Assembly (NCBI GenBank): GCA_047967505.1 | Contig: CM106539.1 | Strand: one strand, 5' to 3' | Origin: Dipteris shenzhenensis | Lineage: Eukaryota > Polypodiophyta > Polypodiopsida > Gleicheniales | Length of the DNA: 64,000 nt | Shown here: piece after piece, positions 1 to 10,308 of the stretch | How the letters are laid out: each line of letters begins with the position of its first letter | Numbering within the stretch: position 1 is the stretch's first letter | Program-made: the position numbers and the translations under genes | Notes under the pieces: generated by a model | What the model saw: the letters and a program-made list of their open reading frames with translations, nothing else | Database searches by the model: none | What the model was told of the DNA's origin: nothing

Positions 1-399
1 TGCTGAATCTGGGCAATTGTACAGTAGCAAGATATGAAAGATTTTGGCTTTCCTGGGAGGGTACAACATTGCGTGGCAGAGATAAGAGACTCTGCGGGTC
101 TTTAGAAACCCAATATAGCTGCTTATGCTTGGGCACTGATAATGACATAAGTGTTGCTTTGCTTGCTAAGTATGTCTTCCTTTTGTTTTTTAAAAAAGTT
201 TTTGTTACCTCTTTTTTTCTTCTCTTTCGTTCTCTCTTTTATTTTCTGTGTAGATTTTTGGACTTTAGAACAGCAAAAAATCTAAATCTGTATGATTGGA
301 CAATTCTAGTCTTACAATGGTACATAGATTTTGATGTTGATTGTTGCTGCGATGAAGGGAAAATGCCCTTCCATCTTTGACAAACTTGTAGAGGTTCTC

Positions 400-1048
400 C
401 TTAGCCATATAGTACTACTGACCTGTCATATTGGTAAGGCTTGCCCAAAATAATGTCCCCACAATCTATGGGTACCACATCACAAAGGACTTGATCTTGA
501 AATCACCATATCAAACTTGACAAGACATTGTTCAATAACCTTCAAAGATGGACCTTTGTTCATCCATGACAGCGCGTATGGATGAGGATGAGCTTGAGTA
601 GGCAGATGAAGCTTTTTCACAAGTTTGGCATTGACCAAACTTTTATGACTGCCATTGTCAAGCAAAAATGAAACCAAACTCTGCATCATCTGGCCCTTAG
701 TGATGAGCAATGAATCCCTTTGATGATGATGAGTGTTAGATACATGGAGCGGATTTGTTGAAACCTCCTAATTTGTTGGATTGTTTCCTCTCAACTCTTT
801 GCAACCATAAAGAATTGCCATGTATGTAGCATCCTTTCTTTCTAGCCAAGTTGTATGAATTGCTTCGGTATGGCTTGGACCACTTCATCCCCATGTAGTG
901 ATGGAAGTGTGGAGTCCTTTCTGGACAATACTTTGGATTGAGTCTCACCACTGCAAAGTTTGATGGTGGCTAGATAAAGCATTGCATGCTCCTTCCTCAA
1001 TTCATTGAGCTCTTGATGAACTACAACTGCAGCCTTCTTGGGAGACAT
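400..1048 (-). pseudogene. Ty3/gypsy gag-protease fragment
   Basis: Two minus-strand reading frames (1048-842 and 710-480) look like the end of gag and the aspartic-protease-like region of a Ty3/gypsy element. The second has the pattern LLDNGSHKSLVNAKLVKKL followed by a KVIEQCLVKFDM block, which resembles the DxGS...F/V...A/SEKLVKKL and NEQCLV blocks of plant gypsy retropepsins. Further downstream on the minus strand (about 480-420) an ILGKPYQYDR-like string matches the usual ILLGRPWQYDR block. The frame is interrupted and no reverse transcriptase follows, so this is a relic. A possible LTR lies to its right. Confidence 0.6.
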
Positions 1049-3060
1049 TATGGACTCAAAAGGGAAGAGAGAGTCTATGGAAAGAGGGAGAGAACTTCAG
1101 TGAGGAGATAGTAGGAGTGGACTGTGGAGGAAATGAGAAGACTTAGCTCCAAACAGAGCTACCAATGATGTGCGCTCCGACTAAAACACACACTCACAGA
1201 TGCTTTCAAGAACCTAAAAATCATTTAACGAATACAGGTATAGACTAGAAATGCAACTTTATTACTCAAGAAGGGGAATGGAGGGAGGAAACCCTCAATA
1301 CAAGCTAGAAGTCCACTGTGGGCAGCAAGCTAGCTGAACGGAGAAGAGTGTACACCAAAATGGCTTATCTACTGCAGCAGGATCTCGATTTTGTTTTGGA
1401 ACCCTTTTGCTGAAACAGATATAGGTTCTCCAAGGTGGGTAGGAATCTCCTCCACTGGCTGCCACCATCGTCTCACCAACCCCTAAAATCTAGTAGTTAG
1501 GGCTAGGTGAATATCTGAAGATCCATCGCGCATCTCCGAGATCTCTACAGAAATAGAAACTCCATTTCATTTGAAGAAGGAAGTAGGTGGATCTGTTGGT
1601 AGGATTGTGCAATAGGTAGCCCCCAATTGGGGTAGGTCTGTGGAGCCTCCTACAATCAAGAGCTAACTCTTAGACAAGAAAAAAGAACAAGACATATAAT
1701 ACATCAAGAAAAGTGGAAAGATAGACCTAAAGAGAGTTCAAAATGGGAAAGGGTAAGCAATCTTTAGAGGAGATTTCTCAATTTTGTTTTCGAGGATGTA
1801 TACCATTCTTAAGGGGAAGGAAATGCTACATCAGGATCCTTTGATTTGCAAGAGAAGCCCATGGGAGGGCTTTAATTGAAGGGTCTCACGGAGACATGGC
1901 ACCAAATCAAAAGGCCAAGTGACAATTGTTGAACTAGGGGGAGGATTCTAGAGAGACTTTGAATGAGGAGTTTCTGAAGGAAGACCTTACATGAGGAAGA
2001 GATGAGGAAATTCGAGCTCTATCGAGATTCTTTGGCTAGGTGCAAGGCTTGTTGACATCCCTCTTTGCTAGTGGATGCAACAAGCATTCTCACCACCAAC
2101 ATGTAAACTTCTTGATAATGCTAATGGAAAAGACACTAGCTCATCTTCTCAATGACTAACAAAAGGAATAGTCTTTTGTTCCAAAATAAAAACTATTCCT
2201 CATTGCCAAGCCGGAAAGTTCAAACTGTTGATGGTCCCTTGCACTCTAGCCTGTACCAAGCTCATGAATTGTCCTCCTCACTCCAGGTCGTAGGTTGTGC
2301 ATAAATCTACTTTGCATGTCTCTGCAAGCTTTAATGATCTACCCATGGAAGCTCACTATGCCTTTGGTCTTAAACACACAGCAAGTTCTCAATTTGAAGA
2401 GCCACGCCTTCATCTAGCTCTTTAAACTAGACTAGTAGGATTCTCTCCAATCTCAAGGTGTGCTATGATATCAATTTCAGGTCCTATCCTTAGATAATCA
2501 CCTTGAGTTAGGATCCTATCTAACCATAGATAGATGCAAGCAACATGAAGTAACCTGTGGGTATAGGATTAGAGGCCAAGAGGTTTCTCGGAGTGAGATT
2601 GAGGACACAGTTCCTCCTTTGCGTGTTCGCTTGATGGTTTCCATGGAGGACAGTGTGAGGGGGACTGTGGCTAGCATTATTACCTAGCACATTTGGGTCA
2701 CCAAATGTAGTCAAGTGATGGGAGGCCAGCAGGTCCCTTCAACGGCTACACTCGTTGCCATCTGGTAGGATATTATCTTTACCCTGCGAGCCATTTGGGA
2801 GCGCGGTATCCCAGGTTCACTTGTGACCATTCAGAGGCGGGAGCTTTTCTGCAAGGCTTGGCCTGCAGGCATATTCTACACTCTATCTGCGAGAGGTATT
2901 CGCTGGATGTATAGACCACCACCCTGGCTGTTAGCCCCGGTTCCAGAGGGACCCTTGGCAGTGCGCTGGAACCCGACTTGGCTAATAGTTGGTTTCCTCT
3001 ATTGTATTCACCTTCAACAACTCCATAGGAAGCTGACTTCAAGGGTGCATAGAAGGTTCT
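1049..3060. other. No gene seen; possible LTR remnant
   Basis: No convincing coding sequence. From about 1168 to 1650 the sequence begins TG, carries AATAAA-like signals on the minus strand and sits just upstream (minus sense) of the gypsy fragment, so it may be that element's 5' LTR, but I see no partner copy. From 2500 to 3060 there are short open frames on both strands without recognisable motifs. Confidence 0.25.
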
Positions 3061-3083
3061 TTTTTCTGCAACCAAAAAAACAA

Positions 3084-3089
3084 ACACAC

Positions 3090-3127
<38 letters not shown>
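3084..3127. repeat. (CA)n microsatellite at LINE 3' end
   Basis: A run of about 20 CA dinucleotides directly abuts the poly-T (poly-A on the element strand) that marks the 3' end of the large LINE. Confidence 0.95.
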
Positions 3128-3129
<2 letters not shown>

Positions 3130-3328
3130 TTTTTTTTTAAGTGAAAACTTTCGATTGATTATATTACAAGAGTAGCGACCTCAAAACGAGGCAGCCAAAA
3201 TTACATGAGATATACATCATGATCTATGCAGTGCGTTTGCAAGCACTTAAAGAAGGATTGTTGCAGAGAACGCTTAAAAAAGCCAAACAAGGAAAATCAC
3301 TAAAGACTTTACAATTCCTGTCTGTTTG

Positions 3329-6300
3329 TTAAGTCCAGAGTGCCCAATAGCGAACCCAAACAAAGAAAAGATGAAACTCCGGTCTGGGTGGATGAAAACC
3401 AAAGAGCCAGAAAGACTTCCCAAAAGGAAGAGTCGGGAATCTCGCTCGTAGGCGCTGCCGAAGAAGATCAATGAACTCACGAGAACATGGACAAAACCAG
3501 AATAAATGAGGCACAGTCTCTTGAGAACTCAAACATCTGTGGCAATGAGCAAGAGCAATGTGTCTACGAGCCAATATGTGTCCAGATGGAAAAATGCCCA
3601 GAAGCACTCGCCAGAAGAAAACCTGTTGGCGAAGAGGAGTTTTGTAGGCCCAAAGCTGCTGTAATCTCTTTCTCCACCACTTGGCTGGGCGATGCATTCG
3701 CCAAATAGAATTGCCTTTCTCTAAAACCCAAGGTTGAGGCAAAAGGATTTTATACAATGCAGGCATCGTAATTTGAGATAGCCTCAAAGGGTGAGAAGAG
3801 GACCCTGGGGAAGTCAAAGTCCAATCCTCCAACCTGTCCTGAAGTTCCAAAGGAGGAATCGGAACAAAAGGCGAAAGCATATAAGCAATTTGTTGCCACA
3901 AAGCACGATAATGAGAGCCCAAGTCATACCGTGTAGCTGTCAGAGAAAAAGGTAGGATAGAGCCATCATCATGAATAACATCAGCAACAGAAGTGATGCC
4001 CTTAAAAGAAACAAAGTAGGAACGGTGAGGTTCCTGTAAAGCCAGTGGAGACTGAAAAACTGTCGACCAGTGAATGCTTTTAGCTTGCAAAGAATTACCC
4101 AGCAAGGACTGTCGACCATGCCATTCCAGATGAGAGAGGACGTGCTTCCAATCAAGAAGCAAACGGGAGACCAAAGGGCAGCCAGGCAAAGTGCCATGGA
4201 TGTGACCAAATAAGAAATCCCAGTAATTGATTTGCCAGTGACCAAAGGCAGAAAGACTGATATGTGTGACCAGAGATCTAATCATAAGAGCCCAAGGCTG
4301 ATCACCTTGTAGAAATTGCAGCAACATTTTTCCCCCTGTGAGCAAGGATGTGCACCTAGATATTCGTGATGTTCAAACCACCATGCATCTTAGGAGAACA
4401 AATTTGATGCACTGAAAGCAGCCTGAGACTCTTTCTGCCATGTTCGGAACGCCAAAAGATTTTTATAATGGCAGAAATGAAAGAAGTAAGATCTGCCTTG
4501 GTGAACAGGATCAATGGCAAATAAAATTGAATATAAGCCACAAGAATGGACTGTACTATCCGAAGCCGAACATGCAAAGGCCAGGTTGTCAATTTCCAAT
4601 ACTCTAGCTTTTTCCGAAGCTTGACCATTACCCAATCAGTTTGTTGACGACGAGTAAGACCCCACCCCAAAGGGTAACCGAGATGACGAACAATCTGAGT
4701 GTGTGGAATGATTTCCCCGGGCCACAGAAGACTATGCCAGTCTTTAGAATGCAATGGGAGCAGCTTAGACTTTTGAAAATTTACATGAAGACCAGCTGTG
4801 GAACCATAAATAGAGAGAGCCTGCATCAAAGCAGAAAGATCATTTTGCATATTCTTCAGGGTAAAGAAAGAATCATCAGCATAGGCTTGCATCCAATTCC
4901 AAACCATGAAGGGAGCTTGTAGCCACGAGATGATCAATATATTGCAGCATAGAATGAGTAGCAATGGCATACAATAAAGCACTAAGGGGACATCCCTGAC
5001 GGACCGAACAATGAAGAGTCCACTCATCAGAGAGATCTCCAGAAAGAATGCAAGCTACATCGCTGTCCCTGTAAAGCCAGTAAATAATCTGCTGCATTTT
5101 TGTTCCAAACCCCAAAGCTCACATTGTTTGCGAGATGAATTCCCATTGAACTGTATCAAAGGCTTTTGCAATATGCACCTGTAAGAACATAACATCTTGT
5201 TGCTTGTATTTGGCATATTCAATCCCAATATAAGCATTGGCAATATTATATGTGATATGCCTACGGGGAACGAAGCCATATTGCGAAGGATGCAACCCAT
5301 CATGCAAATAACCTTTAATACGATCAACAACCATTTTGGCTATGATCTTGTAAATGACTGGCATGAGCGTTATTGGTCTCCAATCAGTGAGCGAATCACA
5401 TAGCTGCTTTTTGGAAGGAGTTTGACGAGTCCTTTTTTTCATGACATAGGCATTTGCTGATTTTCCCATGCTGAATCAACCATTTGCAGCAAAGTAAGCT
5501 TGAGGATATCCCAAAAGGCAAGAAAAATTTCCACAGTGAGACCATCCCATCCTGGAGATTTCCATGTGCCATAGGATTTAACAACATCTGACAATTCTCT
5601 TTCAGTGAAAGGAATTTCCAATTCCAAAGCCTGAGCATCAGAGAGAATTGGATGGACATGCTGTAAAAGAAGTTGGCGAGCAGAGACAACCCGAGGAGAA
5701 AGAATGCCCACATGCCCAAAATGAGATGAAAAGTGCTGCACACAAAAAGCAACAAGTTCTGAGTGAGATGAGGACCAAGAACCATGAGGCATCCGGATCC
5801 GACAAATATTAGCAGCCTGTCTTTTGTAATGCAAACTTTTAAAGAATTGCTTGGAAGAGAAACCTTTATGCAAAAAAGCCCTTTGCTGAGATCGGGTCTC
5901 CCATTTAGCAAGCTTTCTTTGATCATTTGATTGGAGACAAAATTAAGTCTGACATAATAGCATGCTTTCTTTTGAGGACAAAGTCCGAAGATGACCGAGT
6001 TCAGTTAAACTTTGGCAAGTGTATTTGGCATGCTTCATGGTCTCCCGTGTGGCTTGCATGTAGGATTTACCATAATCCCGAATAACTGCTTGCATTCTTG
6101 GAACAAAAGCTTGCCATGCATAATCCAGATCAATGTGCATCTGATGAGAAAGAGGTTGAATGGCATAAAAAACCATGGCTTTAAAATCAGCATGGTCAAG
6201 GTAACCATTATTATCAGCAAAAGGCGTCTGCAAGCCAATCTATCATTTGGAAAGTCATGCAAAGAGAGCCTCAGCCAAAGAGGAGCATGATCAGAATATG

Positions 6301-7006
6301 TGAAAGCATGGTCAATCCAAAGCTGACAAGTGAAGGCATCAGAATGCTGCGGATCAACCCAATACCATCTGTCCAAGCGTGCCTGATATGAAGATTGAGC
6401 ATTATGCTGAAAGGTATAGCCCGTAAGCATGGGTTGTAATTCCTTCCAAAGATCAACCAAAGACAACTGAAGCAAAAAATCAAACCATGCCTGCTTTTCA
6501 GAAGCCAACATGTGAGAGTGGCCCGAGGTATTATCTCCCGGTTGTGGGGCATTATTGAAATCACCACAGATAAAAGTAAAATGCCGCCAGGGATATTTAT
6601 CCACAGCATCCCAAATTAAAGCTCAATTCTCGGAGGATTGAGGAGCATATACTGATGCAAATTCAAAGATGTTGCCTTGAACAAGGCATTGTATGATCAT
6701 CCATCGACCATGGTGATCATTGAAGGCCACAATAGGGTGAAGATCATGCTTAACCAAAAAGGCTACCCCAGAGAAACAGTGCTCTCCAGCATAGAAAATG
6801 CCATAACCAGCAAAATGTCCAGATTTACCAGCATACATATGCTGATTATGCTCTTGTAAAGCCACTATATCAGGCTGCAATTGGCGTATATACAGCCAGA
6901 CTAGTTTCCATTTTCGACCATCACACAAACCCTGTACATTCAAAGTGACACATTTGAGATGATCAAGCATATTTATAGATATAGGACAGGTATGTACAAC
7001 AGCCAA
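3329..7006 (-). pseudogene. LINE ORF2: endonuclease-reverse transcriptase
   Basis: Broken ORF2 read from 7006 leftwards. The endonuclease part starts near CVTLNVQGLCDG and shows the catalytic blocks VALQEHN, CGDFNNAP, RLDRWYW and SDHAPLWLRL. The reverse transcriptase part shows DWRPITLMPVIYKIIAKM, QYGFVPRR, AKAFDTVQWEF, QGCPLSALLYAIA and the catalytic AYADD (near 4880). The C-terminal part (about 3700-3500) has the tryptophan-rich LRQQVFFWRVLLGIFPSG and CHRCLS...HLFWFCP pattern of the zf-RVT domain. At least six frame changes or stops separate these blocks, so the protein cannot be made. The start is the first Met before the endonuclease. Confidence 0.85.
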
Positions 7007-7014
7007 AAGGCCTT

Positions 7015-8209
7015 CTATGTGTGCATTTCCACCTCAGTATCCGGGCCTCGGCCCTGAGAAGAAAAGTTAGCCCGAGGAGAAGACAATGGGGCAGCAACTT
7101 CTTCTTCTGGAAAGAGGGTACGATTGGCAGTCACCGCAGCCCAAGTCAAACCAATGCCAGAGTTTTCGGCTAGTGTTTTGCCCTGAGAGGAGGCACCATT
7201 CCAAGTTCGGGAAGGCAAAGGTCTTCTAGGTGAGACGACTTTTCTTGGGGCTTGTCAAGCATTATTCAAAATTTTTTCCTTCGCTTGAGGATGAGAGGCC
7301 GAAGGGACAGAAAGAGTAGCATGACCATTCGAAGCAACCGGTGCTTTCCCTTTGTCCTGGACAAAAAAAACTGTTTTACCCCCTTAGGCTTCATCACAGA
7401 GGAGGCATTAGAATTCTTGCTCGGAGGCGGTGACAATTGAGCCTGCAATGGCATTTTGGGAGCACGTGAAGGGCATTGTGAAGCCATATGCCCGAACTTC
7501 TTGCATTCAAAGCAAGCACCTCCAAAGAGACCCCATTTCAATTTATAAAAGGAACTGTCCATTGAAACATTATTCACTGTGACCGAATAAGAGTCTGGGG
7601 TTGGATTGTATGTATCCCACAAAATGCAAAATCTATTTGAATTGCCATTTGACCGTGGTGGGCAAACCACTTTGCAAAGAGAGGCTGCAATTTTTTGCAA
7701 AAGAGAAGCCAGACATTGAGGGAAATCCACAACTTCCACCCAGAGAGGGCATCTGTGTCTGATCAATGCCTGATAATCTCTGGTAGGTGACCAGGGCAAC
7801 ACGTGAACCATCTGCTGCCCATAGAAAAGAGGAGAGTGCTCCAATAAAATCTGTCTATGCTCTTCATCTGCCATGATCACTTCAAAAAAGCCCTTTGCTG
7901 CATAATGAACTTTTTTGACATACCAACCACCCAGGGTTCTAGTCAACCAGTTACCAACATCTGCAGCAGCTGGCATACGTCCTGGAAAAAAGATGATAAT
8001 GGCATGCTTGGCATATTCCTTAACATGATAAAAAATATCATCCACCTCCACCATGATGCCCGTGGTGGGAACGGGTCCTTCCAACTCTTTCAAGTGTCTT
8101 CAAATCCCTCATGCATCACCTCATAGACAAGTTGAGCGTCATGAAGGGGGTCATCCTGACCCATAACTTGCTTTTGTTTCTTATGGGTGTAAATCTTTGT
8201 GGTAGCCAT
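7015..8209 (-). pseudogene. LINE ORF1: nucleic-acid-binding protein
   Basis: ORF1 of the LINE. The likely start is the ATG at 8209 (MATTTKIYTHKK...). A one-base frameshift near 8095 moves into the long frame ending at 7266, and another moves into the frame ending at 7015. The central part has the DUF4283-like pattern (KHAIIIFFPGRMP, WVKK/VKKVHYAAKGFFEV, VLPWSPTRDY, CPLWVEVVDFP) found in plant LINE and retroelement ORF1 proteins. It is followed by a CX2CX4HX4C zinc knuckle, CFECKKFGHMASQC. The known family role is RNA binding during retrotransposition; this copy is disrupted. Confidence 0.75.
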
Positions 8210-8649
8210 AACTCCTGTATAAGTAGAGATGACAAAGAAAAGCCCGCAAGAGGTCTATATAACAAAGAGGAAACAAGACTAAAAGGTGTAGGGATAGAGA
8301 AAGAATATAGATAGAGGCTGTTAGGAAAAGAGTCGAACAGCAGAAAAGTACAAGACCCAAGAGAAGAAGAAAAGAGCGACAAAAGCCCCAAAAAACACCC
8401 TCAAAACTCACACACAACACACAGATATGATGAGGGAAGACGAAAACAGCAGAAAAAGGGTGGCTGAGAGACTAGCTGCACAAAACCCGAGACAGGTCCG
8501 TACAACAGTACGGGACTGTACGGCTGAAATCCGTACAGTACGGACCAAAACAGGCAGCTGAGGCAGGAAAAGGAGGACGCAAGGCAGGCCGTCAGGGTAA
8601 ACGTCAGCAGTACGGAAGGCAAAACGGGCCTGTGTAACCTCTGCATAGC

Positions 8650-8787
8650 CCTTCCGTACAACTCCTGCGTAGCCTCTCCCGAACAGCTCCTGTGTAGCCC
8701 TTCCGTACAGCTCCTGCGCAAATCTTCCGTACAAGTCATGTGTAGCCTCTCTCGTACAGCTCCTGTGTAGCTTCTCCCGTACAGCTA
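8650..8787. repeat. 27-bp tandem repeat in LINE 5' region
   Basis: About five imperfect units of roughly 27 bp built on CCGTACAGCTCCTGTGTAGC. The array ends at the (CA)n tract that closes the LINE. Tandem monomers at a LINE 5' end can act as promoter units in other L1 families; here that is only an inference. Confidence 0.8.
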
Positions 8788-8849
8788 CACACACTTTTTT
8801 TTTGGTGAAACCAGTAACTATATTATTAACATGAGATCAATGTACAGCT

Positions 8850-8857
<8 letters not shown>
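8779..8857 (-). mobile_element. 47-bp LINE 3'-end insertion with 16-bp TSD
   Basis: The 16-mer GTACAGCTACACACAC occurs perfectly at 8779-8794 and 8842-8857. Between them (8795-8841) is T9 followed by GGTGAAACCAGTAAC and an AT-rich stretch, that is, a poly-A-tailed and extremely 5'-truncated LINE 3' end in minus orientation. Confidence 0.85.
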
Positions 8858-8881
<24 letters not shown>

Positions 8882-8886
8882 ATACA

Positions 8887-8982
8887 TTTTTTTAAAGTGA
8901 AAACTTTGAATGCTTTATATTACAAGAAGATAGCTATCCCAGAAAACTGGTAAGTTGAAAGATTACATCAATCTAAAATCCG
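8887..8982 (-). mobile_element. Third truncated LINE 3' end, flanked by CA repeats
   Basis: T7 followed by AAAGTGAAAACTTTGAATG and TTTATATTACAAGA matches the 3' terminus of the large LINE at 3130-3170. The fragment is only about 95 bp. It has a (CA)n run on its left (8850-8877) and a (GC)n(AC)n run on its right (8983-9013). Confidence 0.75.
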
Positions 8983-9013
8983 TGCGCGCGCGCGCACACA
9001 CACACACACACAG
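8983..9013. repeat. (GC)n(AC)n microsatellite
   Basis: Alternating GC then AC dinucleotides form a purine-pyrimidine alternating run next to the truncated LINE end. Confidence 0.9.
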
Positions 9014-9810
9014 AGTAACCAAATTCTCAGGGTTGAGCTAGCAAGCTCACTTCCTAGCCATATAGGTTCACTCTTTCAGAACCACCCCTTGGGCTTGAGG
9101 TGTATACCAAGTTCCAACAGGTCCATGTCCCTAGAAACACCGGTCTCCTCCCGTGGCTTGTATTTATAAGAGAAGTCTTGGCTATCTTGAGCAGCCATCC
9201 TTTAAGGCTCTCATTGTCCACAAAGGCCTCTTCTCTTCCTCAAAGCCTATCTTTTTCCAAAGTAGCTTGCTTCTCTTGAATTAGATTTGCCTTTCTTGGA
9301 TCAGCTTTATTCACGGGATGGAAACCTTATCTAGCTAGCTCTCTAAACTCGGTTAGACTATGCCCTAACCCTTTGCCTATTTCTGATACCAAGTTAGTCT
9401 AGCCTTAGCCTTGGCCATGGCCAATTTGCGATTAGTTTACCAATAATTCTAGATCCAATTTAGATCTTAGGTTAGTCTGGCCCTAACCCTAGATTATCCG
9501 ATCATGGTTAGATTAGCCCTGTTAGGGATGTAACACCATGGCAGATGCTAGACACCCATATCAATCAGGTCGAGCCCTATTGAGTTTAATTACAGGAAGT
9601 TGATGTTGGGGCACTTCACTCTTGTTTAGCAGAAAACACTTGGGCCTTCCTTGGAAGCTCTCAGGTCTCCTTCAACAGCTGCAGAATGCCAACAAAAGCA
9701 GGAGCAGCAGTAGATGTATGCAGCCATTCATTTTTAGGGCATCACTTGAGGTCTTTACCTTACTTAGCATTCAAAAGATGCTCTTTGTGCACCTAGTGAT
9801 GGTGTCGTGT

Positions 9811-9863
<53 letters not shown>

Positions 9864-9921
9864 TTTTTCCATTTGGTGTAGATTGTTCCATAGGCCCATG
9901 AGGCCTCCCGAGGATGTTAAT

Positions 9922-9960
<39 letters not shown>

Positions 9961-10248
9961 TCTGCTGTCAATAGCCAAGCAGGGCATGGGTTGCATGACA
10001 GCCATGCTGATATTGCTTTTTGCCAGTTCTTGTATGTGCATTTATGCATCATTGTAAAATTTGGGCTTGTGTTGCATAGAAATTTGAGAACTCAACCATA
10101 AACTAGGGCAGTTTTGCAGTCTGTATTCAATTCATGTGTTTTTAAATTTGTAAATTGTAGACTTATGCAGAGTCTTAATTGAAACATGCAGTTAATAAAT
10201 ATTATGTTGCCAATGTACGCTGGCCAATGATTTGTTTGGCTGTTTCAG
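9014..10248. other. Intron sequence upstream of first visible XPB exon
   Basis: I see no exon here. The stretch holds two long (TC)n runs, described separately, and a PBS-like TCTGATACCA at about 9388. The remaining XPB N-terminal exons were looked for and not found, so this intron runs at least to the window's left edge or the exons lie outside the window. Confidence 0.5.
9813..9957. repeat. Two (TC)n microsatellites
   Basis: (TC)n at 9813-9859 (about 23 units) and 9925-9957 (about 16 units), separated by 65 bp. They give spurious Arg-Glu or Ser-Leu reading frames. Confidence 0.95.
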
Positions 10249-10308
10249 GTTTTGCAAACTTTGTTAAGAGACGATGTTATTGCTCGTGCAAAGATAGTTT
10301 CCAATCAG
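10249..10308 (+). CDS. XPB: XPB exon (first visible)
   Basis: Bounded by TTTCAG and GTATCC. Encodes [20 protein letters not shown], matching the VLKRLLKDDVINRA segment of plant XPB. Phase 0 at both ends. Confidence 0.9.

Larger units (their letters stand above)
3128..8850 (-). mobile_element. L1-like LINE, nearly full length, inactive
   Basis: Minus-strand non-LTR retrotransposon of about 5.7 kb. The 3' end is a poly-A tail (plus-strand T run at 3128-3138) and the 5' region carries a 27-bp tandem repeat (8650-8787). Between them lie ORF1 (DUF4283-like region plus zinc knuckle) and ORF2 (apurinic endonuclease, reverse transcriptase with YADD, terminal zf-RVT-like segment). Both ORFs are broken by frameshifts. 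(CA)n tracts flank both ends, so the element appears to have inserted into a CA microsatellite, which hides the exact target-site duplication. It lies upstream of the first visible XPB exon, probably in a more 5' XPB intron. Confidence 0.85.

Noticed and set aside
69-380. 103-codon plus-strand ORF at the left edge, also open upstream of its first codon
   Set aside because: Phe/Leu-rich with no domain; the second half is T-rich intron-like sequence. It does not match any missing XPB exon.
2779-3140. Overlapping ORFs on both strands with Cys-Val or Thr-His runs
   Set aside because: The runs are translations of the (CA)n microsatellite.
8181-8794. Several overlapping minus-strand ORFs with repeated YGRATQELF-type peptides
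   Set aside because: They are frames through the 27-bp tandem repeat in the LINE 5' region.
9386-9400. TCTGATACCA, resembling a primer-binding site on the minus strand
   Set aside because: No LTR ends, TSD or polyprotein fragment could be tied to it.
9771-10052. Arg-Glu repeat proteins
   Set aside because: Artefact of (TC)n/(GA)n dinucleotide repeats.
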